Assembly: GCF_013304735.1 (NCBI RefSeq)
Contig: NZ_JAAITI010000038.1
Span: 1 to 32,286 of the forward strand
Direction: 5' to 3'
Length of the DNA stretch: 32,286 nt
From: Blautia luti
GTDB taxonomy: Bacteria > Bacillota > Clostridia > Lachnospirales > Lachnospiraceae
Of this stretch, positions 24,286-32,286 are shown piece after piece. How positions within the stretch are numbered: the stretch's first letter is position 1; the number at the start of each line of letters is the position of its first letter. The position numbers and the translations under genes are program-made. The notes under the pieces are model-generated. The model did no database searches. It saw only the letters and a program-made list of their open reading frames with translations, and was not told the origin of the DNA.

Positions 24286-25911
24286 ATGGGTAAAAAAAAC
24301 GATAACACACTTGTGAAAAACGCCTCTTTTCTTATGGTTGCGGCGCTGATCTCCAAGATCATCGGAATGCTGTACAAGAGCCCGCTTTCAACCACACTGG
24401 GAAGCCAGAGTTTTGCACTTTTCCAGTTTGCACAGAATGTATATTTCATTCTGCTGATGATCGCGTCTTTCAGTATTCCACAGGCGGTATCCAAGATCAT
24501 GGCGGAAAAGATCGCTTTTCACAGATATAAAGATGCACAGAAAGTATTTTATGGTGCTCTGATCTATGCGGCAGTTGCCGGCGGCATTGTGGCACTTGTC
24601 TGTGTATTTGGTGCGGGAATCCTGGTTCCGGACAGTATGGCAAATGCCCGTCTGGCACTGCAGATGCTTGCGCCTACAATTTTCATGTCTGGTCTGTGCG
24701 GTGTATTCCGCGGATATTTCCAGGCATACCGCAATATGATGCCGACATCGATCTCACAGATTATTGAACAGATTTTTGTGGCAACCTTTGCGCTTCTGAT
24801 GTCACATGTATTTATTCAGCACTTCTCCGCAACGGGAGATATGGATCTGGTCCATCGCTGGGGTGCGGCAGGTGCTACCATGGGTACCGGTGCCGGTGTG
24901 GCGTCCGCTCTGATCTTTATGCTGATCGTCTACGGGGTAAACCGTAAGATCATTCGAAAAAGGATCGCTAATGACCATCACTCTGTGAATGAGAGCATGG
25001 GACATGTAATGAGTAATATCGTGCTTATCATCATGCCGATCATTCTCAGCGCATTTATCTACAACGTAAACGGATATATCAACAGCTATATGTATTCCGG
25101 TATTATGGACATCAAAGGCGCTGCCAAAGACGTGATCCAGACCCTGTATTCCGAGTACGGATATTATATGACACTGATCAATATCCCGCTTACCCTGGCA
25201 AGTACGGCGCCGACTTCCATGATTCCAGAGGTTTCTGCACATTATGCCATGCATGATATCGAAGGCGCCAATATGAAAACAGACCGTGCCACATGGATCA
25301 GCATGCTGATCTCCATTCCGGCGGCAGTAGGTCTTGCGGTTCTTTCCGGACCGATCACAAGACTGATCTTCCCGGGAACCAACGGTGTTGGCGGACAGCT
25401 TCTGATCCTGGGAGGAATTACCATTATCCTCAACGGTAACTCCAATATTACCAACGGTGTACTTCAGGGAATCGGCAAGCCGAAACTTCCGATGATCCAT
25501 GCAGCCATCGCTCTGGTGGCGGATGTGATCGCAATGGCACTGCTTCTGGTGTTTACCAACCTTGGTGTTTATACCATCGTCATCGCACAGATCGTCTATG
25601 CAGTTGTGATGTGTCTTCTTAATGACCGTTCCATCAAGAAATACATGGGTTACAAAAATCCATGGAGAAGTGCTTATTTAAGCCCGTTCCTGGCATCTAT
25701 CCCAATGGGAGTTGTTGCGGGAGTGGTATATTACGGACTGTATGCACTGATCCATTCCAATGTGATCTGCCTTGGTATTTCCGTGATCCTGGCTGCTTGT
25801 GTATACTTTATTGTATATCTGTTTGTAAGTAAGCCTGGTGAAGAGGAGCTGGGTATGATGCCTGGTGGAAGGTATATGAAGAAACTGGCGAGAATGATGA
25901 AGATCATTTAA
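24286..25911 (+). CDS. SpoVB/MurJ-type flippase (polysaccharide biosynthesis/MVF family)
   Basis: A 541-residue membrane protein of the MOP superfamily with about 14 hydrophobic segments. The N-terminus NASFLMVAALISKIIGMLYK and the following PLSTTLGSQSFALFQFAQNVY are typical of the SpoVB/YtgP branch, which moves lipid-linked peptidoglycan or polysaccharide precursors outward. LCGVFRGYFQAYRNMMPTSIS near residue 145 is another family mark. Lipid II or an undecaprenyl-linked sugar are the likely substrates; sequence alone does not decide between them. AAGGAAAG lies before the ATG. It is the last gene of the hisH transcript as read here. Confidence 0.9.
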   Translation: MGKKNDNTLVKNASFLMVAALISKIIGMLYKSPLSTTLGSQSFALFQFAQNVYFILLMIASFSIPQAVSKIMAEKIAFHRYKDAQKVFYGALIYAAVAGGIVALVCVFGAGILVPDSMANARLALQMLAPTIFMSGLCGVFRGYFQAYRNMMPTSISQIIEQIFVATFALLMSHVFIQHFSATGDMDLVHRWGAAGATMGTGAGVASALIFMLIVYGVNRKIIRKRIANDHHSVNESMGHVMSNIVLIIMPIILSAFIYNVNGYINSYMYSGIMDIKGAAKDVIQTLYSEYGYYMTLINIPLTLASTAPTSMIPEVSAHYAMHDIEGANMKTDRATWISMLISIPAAVGLAVLSGPITRLIFPGTNGVGGQLLILGGITIILNGNSNITNGVLQGIGKPKLPMIHAAIALVADVIAMALLLVFTNLGVYTIVIAQIVYAVVMCLLNDRSIKKYMGYKNPWRSAYLSPFLASIPMGVVAGVVYYGLYALIHSNVICLGISVILAACVYFIVYLFVSKPGEEELGMMPGGRYMKKLARMMKII

Positions 25912-25972
25912 CCGAATCAAGGAAGTCTTCGTCTGATTCGACCTGGTTCAGATGAATTTTATATGGTATAGA

Positions 25973-26029
25973 AATACCCACAGATTTATTCCGGAAAATA
26001 ACCGGCCGGAGGATCTGTGGGTATTTTTT
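25973..26029 (+). terminator. Terminator between the convergent flippase gene and pepT
   Basis: AATACCCACAGAT (25973-25985) pairs perfectly with ATCTGTGGGTATT (26013-26025), with T run to 26029. On the - strand the hairpin is followed by TTTCTAT, so it may also stop pepT transcripts. A further CGAATCA/TGATTCG hairpin (25913-25940) lacks a U-tract. Confidence 0.8.
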
Positions 26030-26076
26030 GTTTATATCAGATTTCTGGCGATTCAGGTTTTTGAAGAAATTTCTTT

Positions 26077-27303
26077 TTAGCCTTTCCTTTGGGAAAACAG
26101 TTTTATAATCTCCAGGGTAACATCTACAGCAGCATCCATTCCTTCAACAGTAATGTGCTCATAAGGCCCGTGATAGGCATGTCCGCCGGTTCCAAGGTTC
26201 GGGCAGGGAAGTCCCATGAAACTTAACTGGGCTCCGTCTGTGCCGCCACGGATAGGCAGGATCAGTGGCGTGACACCGCAGGCACGGCAGGCATCCTCTG
26301 CCAGGGTGATCAGCCACGGGCAGGTATCAATGATCTCTTTCATATTGCGGTACTGCTGGGTGATGGTAAGGGTCACGGTACCTTCGCCCCATTTTTCGTT
26401 GAGGATTTCGGTGATATGTGCAAGAGTCTTCTGACGGACTTCAAAAGAAGCAGCATCGTGATCCCGGACAATATACTGAAGTTCAGCCCGGGAAACATCT
26501 CCTTTCATGGAGCACAGATGGAAAAATCCCTGATAGTCCGCTGTGTTCCGTGGTGTATCCGCAGAGGGGAGCATGGAATTAAATTCCATGGCAACAAGGG
26601 CAGCATTGACCATGGTATTTTTGGAAGAACCGGGATGGACATTGACGCCCTGGAAAATTACTTTTGCACTGCAGGCGTTGAAGTTTTCGTACTGGATCTC
26701 GCCTTCTGTATCACCGTCCAGGGTATAGGCGTAATCTGCACCGAATTTTTTTACATTGAAGTGAGCCGGTCCCATGCCGATCTCTTCATCTGGCGTAAAT
26801 GCAACACAGAGAGGTCCGTGAGGTATTTTTTCCGTAAGGATATGCTCCAGCGCTGTAAGGATCTCCGCAATGCCGGCCTTGTCGTCAGCACCCAGGATTG
26901 TGGTTCCGTCTGAGGTGATGAGGGTCCGTCCGGCAAGAGAAGTAAGGTGTGAGAACATTTCCGGAGAAAGCGTTCTGCCGCTTGTACCAAGAGGGAGATC
27001 TTTTCCATCATAATTTTCAGTGATCACAGGTGTGACTGCATGGTCGCAGAAATCGGAAACTGTGTCCATATGTGCGATAAAGCCGAGGGCTTTGCAGTGT
27101 TCCAGACCTTCTGTGGCCGGAAGATGCGCGTAAACATAGCAGTGATCGTCCAGTGTTACATCAGAGATGCCAAGCCCTTTCAGTTCCTCCACAAGAAGGC
27201 GGGCCAGGTCAAACTGACATCTGGAAGAAGGGGAGGAAGTGCTTTCTTCGTTGCTTGGTGTGAATATTTTTACATAGGATAAAAGTCGTTCGTATGCTTT
27301 CAT
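26077..27303 (-). CDS. pepT: Peptidase T (tripeptide aminopeptidase)
   Basis: A 408-residue cytosolic M20-family zinc peptidase that removes the N-terminal residue of tripeptides. Metal-ligand regions are visible as GFIAHMDTVSDF, TILGADDKAGIAEIL and FTPDEEIGMGPAHF, with YTLDGDTEGEIQYENFNA following and a late His in GTGGHAYHGPYEHI. The reading frame stays open far upstream to 27744, but the added ~147 residues overlap the divergent permease gene and show no domain; the ATG at 27301-27303 opens with KAYERLLSYVKIFTPS as PepT does and has AAAGGA about nine bases before it. It is the only convincing - strand gene in the window. Together with the OPT transporter it suggests peptide use, although the two are far apart. 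Confidence 0.95.
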   Translation of the reverse strand: MKAYERLLSYVKIFTPSNEESTSSPSSRCQFDLARLLVEELKGLGISDVTLDDHCYVYAHLPATEGLEHCKALGFIAHMDTVSDFCDHAVTPVITENYDGKDLPLGTSGRTLSPEMFSHLTSLAGRTLITSDGTTILGADDKAGIAEILTALEHILTEKIPHGPLCVAFTPDEEIGMGPAHFNVKKFGADYAYTLDGDTEGEIQYENFNACSAKVIFQGVNVHPGSSKNTMVNAALVAMEFNSMLPSADTPRNTADYQGFFHLCSMKGDVSRAELQYIVRDHDAASFEVRQKTLAHITEILNEKWGEGTVTLTITQQYRNMKEIIDTCPWLITLAEDACRACGVTPLILPIRGGTDGAQLSFMGLPCPNLGTGGHAYHGPYEHITVEGMDAAVDVTLEIIKLFSQRKG

Positions 27304-27390
27304 AGAAGAAAAGTCCTTTCTGAAAAAATTCGTCCGGAACAGACTGTACTTGCATTTGCGGAATCCGTCTGTTTTCCAGGAGATAACAAC

Positions 27391-27399
27391 AGTATACCA
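27391..27399 (-). promoter_or_regulatory. Extended -10 promoter of pepT
   Basis: On the - strand TGG-TATACT, a TGN-extended -10, about 88 bases before the pepT ATG. No good -35 is seen. Confidence 0.5.
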
Positions 27400-27449
27400 C
27401 ACAGCATACGCATATTTGCGGAAAAAATCTCCCACGATGAGAAAACCTG

Positions 27450-27458
27450 TGCTATAAT
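27450..27458 (+). promoter_or_regulatory. Extended -10 promoter of the uracil permease gene
   Basis: TGC-TATAAT, a TGN-extended -10 with no clear -35. Transcription would start near 27465, leaving a ~26-base leader, too short for an attenuator or riboswitch. Confidence 0.6.
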
Positions 27459-27490
27459 CGGTGGGATAATAAAAAACGGAGGATTTGAGA

Positions 27491-28741
27491 GTGGAAAAAA
27501 GAATCATACAGGTCGAAGAAAAAGTACCTGCAAAAATGCTGATACCGTTAAGTATCCAGCACATGTTTGCCATGTTCGGAGCATCCGTACTGGTGCCGTT
27601 CCTTTTTGGCATCAATCCGGCCATCGTGCTTTTGATGAACGGCGTGGGAACACTTCTTTTTATTTTCATCACAAAAGGAAAGGCACCGGCATACTTGGGC
27701 TCCAGTTTTGCCTTTCTTTCACCGGCACTTCTGGTCATCAGCAAGTACGGTTATGAGTATGCCCTTGGCGGTTTCGTTGTACTTGGTATCGCAGGTATGT
27801 GCGTGGCGTTTATTGTCCGTCAGTGTGGAACGGACTGGATCGATATCGTGCTTCCTACCGCGGCAATGGGACCGGTAGTTGCACTGATCGGTCTGGAACT
27901 TGCGGGAAATGCGGCAAGCACGGCAGGACTTCTGGATGAAAAGGTAGATCCGAAGAATGTGATCGTATTTCTGGTGACACTTGGAGTTGCGGTATTCGGG
28001 CAGATCCTGTTCCGTGGTTTTCTTTCTGTTATTCCGATCCTGATCGCGATCATTGCAGGATATGTGGCAGCAGGGGCATGCGGACTTCTGGATTTTACCC
28101 AGGTAAGAGAAGCGGCGTTTTTTGCTCTTCCCAACTTTACATCCCCGAAATTTAATTTTGAGGCTGTCATGACGATTTTCCCCGCACTGCTTCTGGTAAC
28201 TTCCGAGCATATCGGACATCAGATCGTAACCGGAAAGATCGTCGGAAGGAATCTTCTGAAAGATCCGGGTCTTCACAGATCCCTGTTTGCGGATTTCTTC
28301 TCCACTACAGTTTCCGGATGCCTTGGTTCTGTGCCGACCACCACTTACGGTGAGAACATCGGTGTTATGGCTGTGACAAAGGTTTACAGCGTACAGGTTA
28401 TCGGCGGTGCGGCAGTGCTTTCCATCTGCTGTTCTTTCCTTGGCAAACTGGCAGCTCTGATCAGTACTATCCCTGGTCCGGTTATCGGCGGAATTTCTTT
28501 CCTCCTTTACGGAATGATCGGAACTTCCGGACTTCGTATGCTGGTTGACAATCACGTGGATTACAGCAAATCCAGAAACCTGACACTGACAAGTGTTGTC
28601 TTTGTTGTGGGACTTTCCGGAATTGCCCTGAAACTTGGAAATGTGGAGCTTACAGGTATGGTACTGGCGTGTGTGGTTGCCATGGCATTAAGCCTTGTGT
28701 TCTATATCCTGGATAAACTGAAACTGACCAACGATCAGTAA
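27491..28741 (+). CDS. uraA: Uracil/xanthine permease, NCS2 family
   Basis: A 416-residue nucleobase-proton symporter with about 14 membrane segments. Family marks are LSIQHMFAMFGASVLVPFLFG at the start, the GSSFAFLSPALLV segment, LLVTSEHIGHQ with its Glu in the substrate site, and SVPTTTYGENIGVMAVTKV. This pattern fits UraA/PyrP uracil permeases better than xanthine permeases. A TTG at 27485 is in frame, but GGAGG at 27478-27482 is two bases from it and eight from the GTG at 27491, so GTG is preferred. No pyrimidine biosynthesis genes adjoin it, and its short leader argues against PyrR-type attenuation. Confidence 0.92.
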   Translation: MEKRIIQVEEKVPAKMLIPLSIQHMFAMFGASVLVPFLFGINPAIVLLMNGVGTLLFIFITKGKAPAYLGSSFAFLSPALLVISKYGYEYALGGFVVLGIAGMCVAFIVRQCGTDWIDIVLPTAAMGPVVALIGLELAGNAASTAGLLDEKVDPKNVIVFLVTLGVAVFGQILFRGFLSVIPILIAIIAGYVAAGACGLLDFTQVREAAFFALPNFTSPKFNFEAVMTIFPALLLVTSEHIGHQIVTGKIVGRNLLKDPGLHRSLFADFFSTTVSGCLGSVPTTTYGENIGVMAVTKVYSVQVIGGAAVLSICCSFLGKLAALISTIPGPVIGGISFLLYGMIGTSGLRMLVDNHVDYSKSRNLTLTSVVFVVGLSGIALKLGNVELTGMVLACVVAMALSLVFYILDKLKLTNDQ

Positions 28742-28765
28742 AAAATAAGCGGCGTTCATTTTACA

Positions 28766-28803
28766 AAGCAGATAAAAAGGGAAACCTTTCTATCTGCTTT
28801 TTC
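28766..28803 (+). terminator. Intrinsic terminator behind the uracil permease gene
   Basis: AAGCAGATA (28766-28774) pairs with TATCTGCTT (28791-28799), extended inside by AAAGG/CCTTT past one mismatch, with a short T run to 28803. Confidence 0.85.
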
Positions 28804-28806
28804 TGC

Positions 28807-28835
28807 TTGACAATCATTCCGTTTTATAATACTAT
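28807..28835 (+). promoter_or_regulatory. Promoter of recA
   Basis: TTGACA (28807-28812), 17-base spacer, TACTAT (28830-28835). TATAAT at 28825-28830 is a better -10 but sits only 12 bases from this -35. Either start site lies just before the LexA box. Confidence 0.6.
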
Positions 28836-28850
28836 GTAATACAGAAAACA

Positions 28851-28864
28851 CGAACAAAGGTTCG
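28851..28864 (+). promoter_or_regulatory. LexA (SOS) operator before recA
   Basis: CGAAC-AAAG-GTTCG, a perfect 5-bp dyad matching the Gram-positive LexA consensus GAAC-N4-GTTC, about 10 bases behind the predicted transcription start. LexA bound here would block recA transcription until DNA damage. Confidence 0.85.
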
Positions 28865-28916
28865 AAAAAACAGGAAACTTGGCGATAGAAGAGAATAAAG
28901 AATAGGAGATTGCAGA

Positions 28917-29969
28917 ATGATCAGTGAAGAGAAGCAGAAGGCGCTGGAAGCAGCCCTTGGAAATATTGAGAAACAGTTTGGTAAGGGCTCTGTTATGAAG
29001 CTTGGAGATTCCAGTTCCCATATGCAGGTGGAGGCAGTTCCAACAGGATGCTTAAGCCTTGATATCGCTCTTGGCGTAGGTGGTGTGCCGAAAGGACGTA
29101 TCGTGGAGATCTACGGACCGGAGTCCAGTGGTAAGACAACCGTAGCCTTACATATGGTTGCCGAGGTTCAGAAGAGAGGCGGAATCGCAGGATTCATCGA
29201 TGCGGAGCATGCCCTTGATCCGGTTTACGCCAAGAATATCGGTGTGGATATTGATAATCTTTACATTTCACAGCCGGATAACGGAGAGCAGGCTCTGGAG
29301 ATTACAGAGACCATGGTGCGCTCTGGTGCTGTGGATATCGTGATCGTGGACTCTGTTGCAGCATTGGTTCCCAAGGCAGAGATCGAAGGCGATATGGGAG
29401 ACAGCCATGTGGGCCTGCAGGCACGTCTGATGTCACAGGCACTCCGTAAACTGACTGCTGTTATCAGCAAGTCCAACTGTGTGGTAATCTTTATCAACCA
29501 GCTCCGTGAGAAGGTCGGCGTAATGTTCGGTAATCCGGAGACTACAACCGGTGGACGTGCCCTGAAGTTCTATGCATCTGTCCGTATGGATGTCCGCCGC
29601 GTGGAGACACTGAAGCAGGGCGGTGAGATGGTAGGTAACCATACACGTGTGAAGGTAGTTAAGAACAAGGTAGCTCCGCCATTTAAACAGGCAGAATTTG
29701 ATATTATGTTCGGAACCGGTATTTCCAGAGAGGGAGACATCCTGGATCTTGCGGCAGACTGCTCCATTGTAAACAAGAGTGGTGCGTGGTATGCATACGA
29801 AGGGGACAAGATCGGACAGGGACGTGAGAATGCCAAATTATTCCTGAGAGAGCATCCGGAGATCCGTGATGAGATCGAAAAGAAGGTACGTGTACAGTAT
29901 CATCTGGATCCGGCTGATGAAACAGCAGAATCTGCGGCACAGGCAGCGGATACGGAAGAAGAGGAATAA
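28917..29969 (+). CDS. recA: Recombinase RecA
   Basis: A 350-residue ATP-dependent recombinase that forms filaments on single-stranded DNA, drives strand exchange and triggers LexA self-cleavage. Walker A is GPESSGKT (67-74). Other signatures are [45 protein letters not shown] and ALKFYASVR. The C-terminus is acidic (ADTEEEE), as usual. GGAG at 28905-28908 lies eight bases before the ATG. A LexA box precedes it and recX follows three bases after the stop, with its binding site inside the recA end. Confidence 0.98.
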   Translation: MISEEKQKALEAALGNIEKQFGKGSVMKLGDSSSHMQVEAVPTGCLSLDIALGVGGVPKGRIVEIYGPESSGKTTVALHMVAEVQKRGGIAGFIDAEHALDPVYAKNIGVDIDNLYISQPDNGEQALEITETMVRSGAVDIVIVDSVAALVPKAEIEGDMGDSHVGLQARLMSQALRKLTAVISKSNCVVIFINQLREKVGVMFGNPETTTGGRALKFYASVRMDVRRVETLKQGGEMVGNHTRVKVVKNKVAPPFKQAEFDIMFGTGISREGDILDLAADCSIVNKSGAWYAYEGDKIGQGRENAKLFLREHPEIRDEIEKKVRVQYHLDPADETAESAAQAADTEEEE

Positions 29970-29972
29970 TCC

Positions 29973-30461
29973 ATGCTGAATCCGGAAGAACGAAACCGGG
30001 CAAGAAAGAAAGCCATGCGGCTTCTGGAACATATGGATCGTACAGAGAAAGGCCTGACGGATAAACTCCGTCAGGCTGAATTTTCACAGGAGGCAGTGGA
30101 AGATGCCATTGCCTATGTGAAGTCTTACGGTTATATTAATGATGCCCGTTATGCCAGGACATATATTTCTTTTCGCATGGAGTCCAAGAGCCGCCAGAAG
30201 ATCCTTTCCGAGCTTCAGATGAAAGGTGTAGACCGTCAGACTGCACTGGAAGCCTGGGAGGAAATGGAAGAACTTATGGAACCTGATGAACGTGCCGTTT
30301 TACGAAAGACCATAGAGAAGAAATATGCACCGGATACCGAGCTTGATGAAGGACAGATGCGGAGACTCTATGGTTACCTTGCCAGAAGAGCATTTAAGTA
30401 CGAAGATATTTCACATACCCTGGATGAGATGAACATCCGTGTGAAACACGAGATGGAATAA
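29973..30461 (+). CDS. recX: Regulatory protein RecX
   Basis: A 162-residue helical protein that binds RecA filaments and modulates their activity. It has the RecX layout of repeated three-helix modules: LRQAEFSQEAVEDAIAYVKS with GYINDARYARTYI, then SRQKILSELQMKGVDRQTAL. GAGGAA at the end of recA serves as binding site, three bases separate the genes, and production should therefore be tied to SOS induction of recA. No terminator is clear behind it; rny has its own promoter. Confidence 0.92.
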   Translation: MLNPEERNRARKKAMRLLEHMDRTEKGLTDKLRQAEFSQEAVEDAIAYVKSYGYINDARYARTYISFRMESKSRQKILSELQMKGVDRQTALEAWEEMEELMEPDERAVLRKTIEKKYAPDTELDEGQMRRLYGYLARRAFKYEDISHTLDEMNIRVKHEME

Positions 30462-30525
30462 TTCCGTACAAAAAAAGTCACAGTTCATGCATGCTAACCA
30501 AAATCGGCTTTTTCATGAGAAAAAC

Positions 30526-30554
30526 TTGACATAAATGTGAAAAACAGCTAAACT
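30526..30554 (+). promoter_or_regulatory. Promoter of rny
   Basis: TTGACA (30526-30531), 17-base spacer, TAAACT (30549-30554). The start site would lie near 30561, about 41 bases before the GTG. Confidence 0.65.
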
Positions 30555-30601
30555 TGTATTGTTGTATTTGTACAATGAAAACTAAATAAGGAGGTGCTCC
30601 T

Positions 30602-32161
30602 GTGGCAGGCACAATTATCGGTGTTATTGTCGCTGTGGTAGTCACGCTACTTATTGCAGTTCCTGTTACTTGCAAGGTTGCTGTTGACAAGAAAGTACGC
30701 AAGGATGCGGAAATCGTAGGTACAGCAGAGGATAAAGCAAGGAATATTCTTGATGAAGCATTGAAAGCAGCAGAGACCAAGAAACGCGAAACTTTACTTG
30801 AGGTAAAGGAAGAATCTCTGCGAACTAAAAATGAACTGGAAAGGGAAACCAAGGAACGGAGAAACGAGCTGCAGAGATACGAGAAGCGAGTTTTGTCAAA
30901 AGAGGAATCTGTTGACAAAAAAGCCAATGCAGTGGAGAAGCGTGAGCTGGAATGTACAGCGAAATTTAACGAGTTACAAGAAAAAGAAAAACGAGTAAAT
31001 GAACTTGAGGAAAAAGGAGTACGGGAACTGGAACGAGTTTCAGGTCTTACCTCCGAACAGGCAAAAGAAGAGTTACTGAAATCTGTAGAAGATGACGTAA
31101 AGGTGGATGTTGCAAGACTCTATAAAGAGCTTGAAAACAGAGCCAAGGAAGAAGCCAACAAGAAAGCTAAGGAATATGTGGTCAATGCCATCCAAAAATG
31201 TGCGGTAGATCACGTATCTGAGACAACAATTTCTGTGGTACAGCTTCCAAGTGATGAAATGAAGGGAAGGATTATCGGTCGTGAGGGCCGTAACATCCGT
31301 ACATTGGAGACACTTACCGGTGTGGATCTGATCATTGATGATACACCGGAGGCAGTTGTTCTCTCCGCGTTTGATCCGATCCGTAGAGAGATCGCCAGAG
31401 TGGCTCTGGAGAAACTTATTGTGGATGGACGTATTCATCCGGCAAGAATTGAAGAGATGGTGGAGAAAGCCCAGAAAGAAGTGGAAACACAGATCCGTGA
31501 AGACGGTGAGACAGCAGCCATGGATGTGGGTGTTCATGGAATCCATCCGGAACTTCTGAAACTTCTTGGACGTATGAAATTCCGTTCCAGTTATGGTCAG
31601 AATGCTTTGAGGCATTCCATTGAGGTTGCACAGCTTTCCGGACTTCTCGCAGGAGAGATCGGTGTGGATGTGCGTATGGCCAAACGTGCCGGACTTCTTC
31701 ATGATATTGGTAAATCCATTGATCATGAGGTGGAAGGTTCTCATATCCAGATTGGCGTGGATCTCTGTAAGAAATATAAGGAATCCCCGATCGTTATCAA
31801 CACAGTTGCGTCCCATCATGGCGATGTGGAACCGGAATCTCTTATCGCTTGTATTGTACAGGCTGCTGACGCGATTTCCGCGGCAAGACCTGGTGCAAGA
31901 CGAGAGACACTGGAAACCTATACCAATCGTCTGAAACAGCTCGAGGATATCACCAATGAGTTCAAGGGCGTAGAAAAATCTTTTGCTATTCAGGCAGGAA
32001 GAGAAATTCGTGTTATGGTTGTACCGGATCACGTAAGTGATGCAGATATGGTTCTCCTTGCAAGAGACATTGCAAAGCAGATCGAAGCAGAACTTGAATA
32101 TCCGGGACAGATCAAGGTTAATGTGATCCGTGAAAGCAGAGCGGTTGATTACGCAAAATAA
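30602..32161 (+). CDS. rny: Ribonuclease Y
   Basis: A 519-residue membrane-anchored endoribonuclease that starts decay of many mRNAs. The order is: N-terminal membrane segment (4-24), long charged coiled coil (about 30-200), KH RNA-binding domain with [15 protein letters not shown] (222-236), and HD domain with the metal-binding His367-Asp368 in AGLLHDIGK and later SHHGD. The start is GTG, supported by AAGGAGGTG at 30588-30596. The length is standard. It has its own promoter and a strong terminator, and probably stands as a single unit next to recA-recX. Confidence 0.97.
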   Translation: MAGTIIGVIVAVVVTLLIAVPVTCKVAVDKKVRKDAEIVGTAEDKARNILDEALKAAETKKRETLLEVKEESLRTKNELERETKERRNELQRYEKRVLSKEESVDKKANAVEKRELECTAKFNELQEKEKRVNELEEKGVRELERVSGLTSEQAKEELLKSVEDDVKVDVARLYKELENRAKEEANKKAKEYVVNAIQKCAVDHVSETTISVVQLPSDEMKGRIIGREGRNIRTLETLTGVDLIIDDTPEAVVLSAFDPIRREIARVALEKLIVDGRIHPARIEEMVEKAQKEVETQIREDGETAAMDVGVHGIHPELLKLLGRMKFRSSYGQNALRHSIEVAQLSGLLAGEIGVDVRMAKRAGLLHDIGKSIDHEVEGSHIQIGVDLCKKYKESPIVINTVASHHGDVEPESLIACIVQAADAISAARPGARRETLETYTNRLKQLEDITNEFKGVEKSFAIQAGREIRVMVVPDHVSDADMVLLARDIAKQIEAELEYPGQIKVNVIRESRAVDYAK

Positions 32162-32193
32162 GCTTTCGCTCACAGAATACTCTGGAAATAATG

Positions 32194-32228
32194 AAAGCCG
32201 GACAGCTTTAATAGCTGGCCGGCTTTTT
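32194..32228 (+). terminator. Intrinsic terminator behind rny
   Basis: AAGCCGGACAGCT pairs with AGCTGGCCGGCTT with a single A-G mismatch, loop TTAAT, followed by TTTTTT. Confidence 0.9.
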
Positions 32229-32232
32229 TGCG

Positions 32233-32286
32233 TTTGCGCGCCATGGGCGCGCTCTAACGGGTGTAAGTCCCGAACATGCCCAGATA
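32233..32286 (+). mobile_element. 5' end of a group II intron, cut by the window edge
   Basis: Right behind the rny terminator the sequence becomes GCGCGCC-ATG-GGCGCGC (32236-32252, perfect 7-bp stem), then CTCTAAC, then GGGTGTAAGTCCCGAAC (32260-32276). This order (opening stem around ATG, CTCTA-linker, GGGTG-AGTCCCGAA) is that of domain I at the 5' end of bacterial group II introns. The exact first base is uncertain; the canonical GUGYG is not perfect here. Placement directly behind a terminator hairpin is typical of class C introns. The reverse transcriptase would lie outside the window. A chance match or a different structured RNA cannot be fully excluded. Confidence 0.7.

Noticed and set aside
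27304..27744. Upstream extension of pepT to 27744
   Set aside because: The extra ~147 residues overlap the permease gene and the divergent promoter region, match no domain, and PepT proteins begin at the MKAYERLLSY position used here.
31073..32173. 366-codon - strand frame opposite rny
   Set aside because: It covers the KH and HD domains of RNase Y on the other strand and has no independent support.
32258..32276. Cobalamin-type riboswitch, because of the GGGTGTAAGTCCCGAA stretch
   Set aside because: The GCCACTG and GGGAA core elements are not seen before it, and the opening stem with CTCTAAC fits a group II intron better.
1..32286. CRISPR array, prophage or defence island
   Set aside because: No regularly spaced repeats, integrase, phage structural or defence genes were found; nearly all sequence is explained by housekeeping and envelope genes.

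Overview
The window reads as ordinary chromosome from an anaerobic gut Firmicute, most likely a member of the Lachnospiraceae. Supporting signs are type III glutamine synthetase, the recA-recX-rny order, a Gram-positive GAAC-N4-GTTC LexA box, strong AGGAGG ribosome binding sites, TTGACA/TATAAT promoters and U-tracted terminators. The family call rests on protein style and gene order, not on a search. Coding density is high, and every gene except one (peptidase T) lies on the + strand.

Layout. 1-51 is the 3' part of a tRNA with a CAT anticodon, then a terminator. 153-3506 holds a lipid kinase and glutamine synthetase III. 3571-6375 is a MoxR-type AAA ATPase and VWA protein pair. 6430-8821 is an OPT oligopeptide transporter translationally coupled to a PqqD-like protein. 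A YitT-family membrane protein and a PucR/CdaR-type regulator follow. 11201-15166 is ftsE-ftsX, an S41 PDZ protease and an AEC transporter. 15206-15978 is a protein built from two rhamnose-mutarotase-like halves. 16202-19612 is a compact lipid operon: PAP2 enzyme, LPG-synthase-type membrane protein, phosphatidylserine synthase and phosphatidylserine decarboxylase. 19678-22104 is an OmpR-type response regulator and sensor kinase. 22086-26029 is hisH, hisF, ung and a SpoVB/MurJ-type flippase. pepT (- strand) and a uracil permease diverge from a short region with two extended -10 promoters. 28807-32228 is recA-recX and rny, with an SOS operator before recA. The last ~54 bases match the 5' end of a group II intron lying directly behind the rny terminator, cut off by the window edge.

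How the genes fit together. Several units are tight operons with 4-base ATGA or other short overlaps (ATPase/VWA, OPT/PqqD, PAP2/LPG, pssA/psd, regulator/kinase). Cell envelope functions dominate: lipid kinase, FtsEX with a periplasmic-type protease, phosphatidylethanolamine synthesis, a lipid flippase and a two-component system. I see no CRISPR array, prophage or obvious defence island. The points most worth following are the intron at the right edge, the PqqD-like protein with no visible partner enzyme, the double mutarotase with split active-site residues, the lipid operon, and an ATPase whose Walker A motif ends in Asn.
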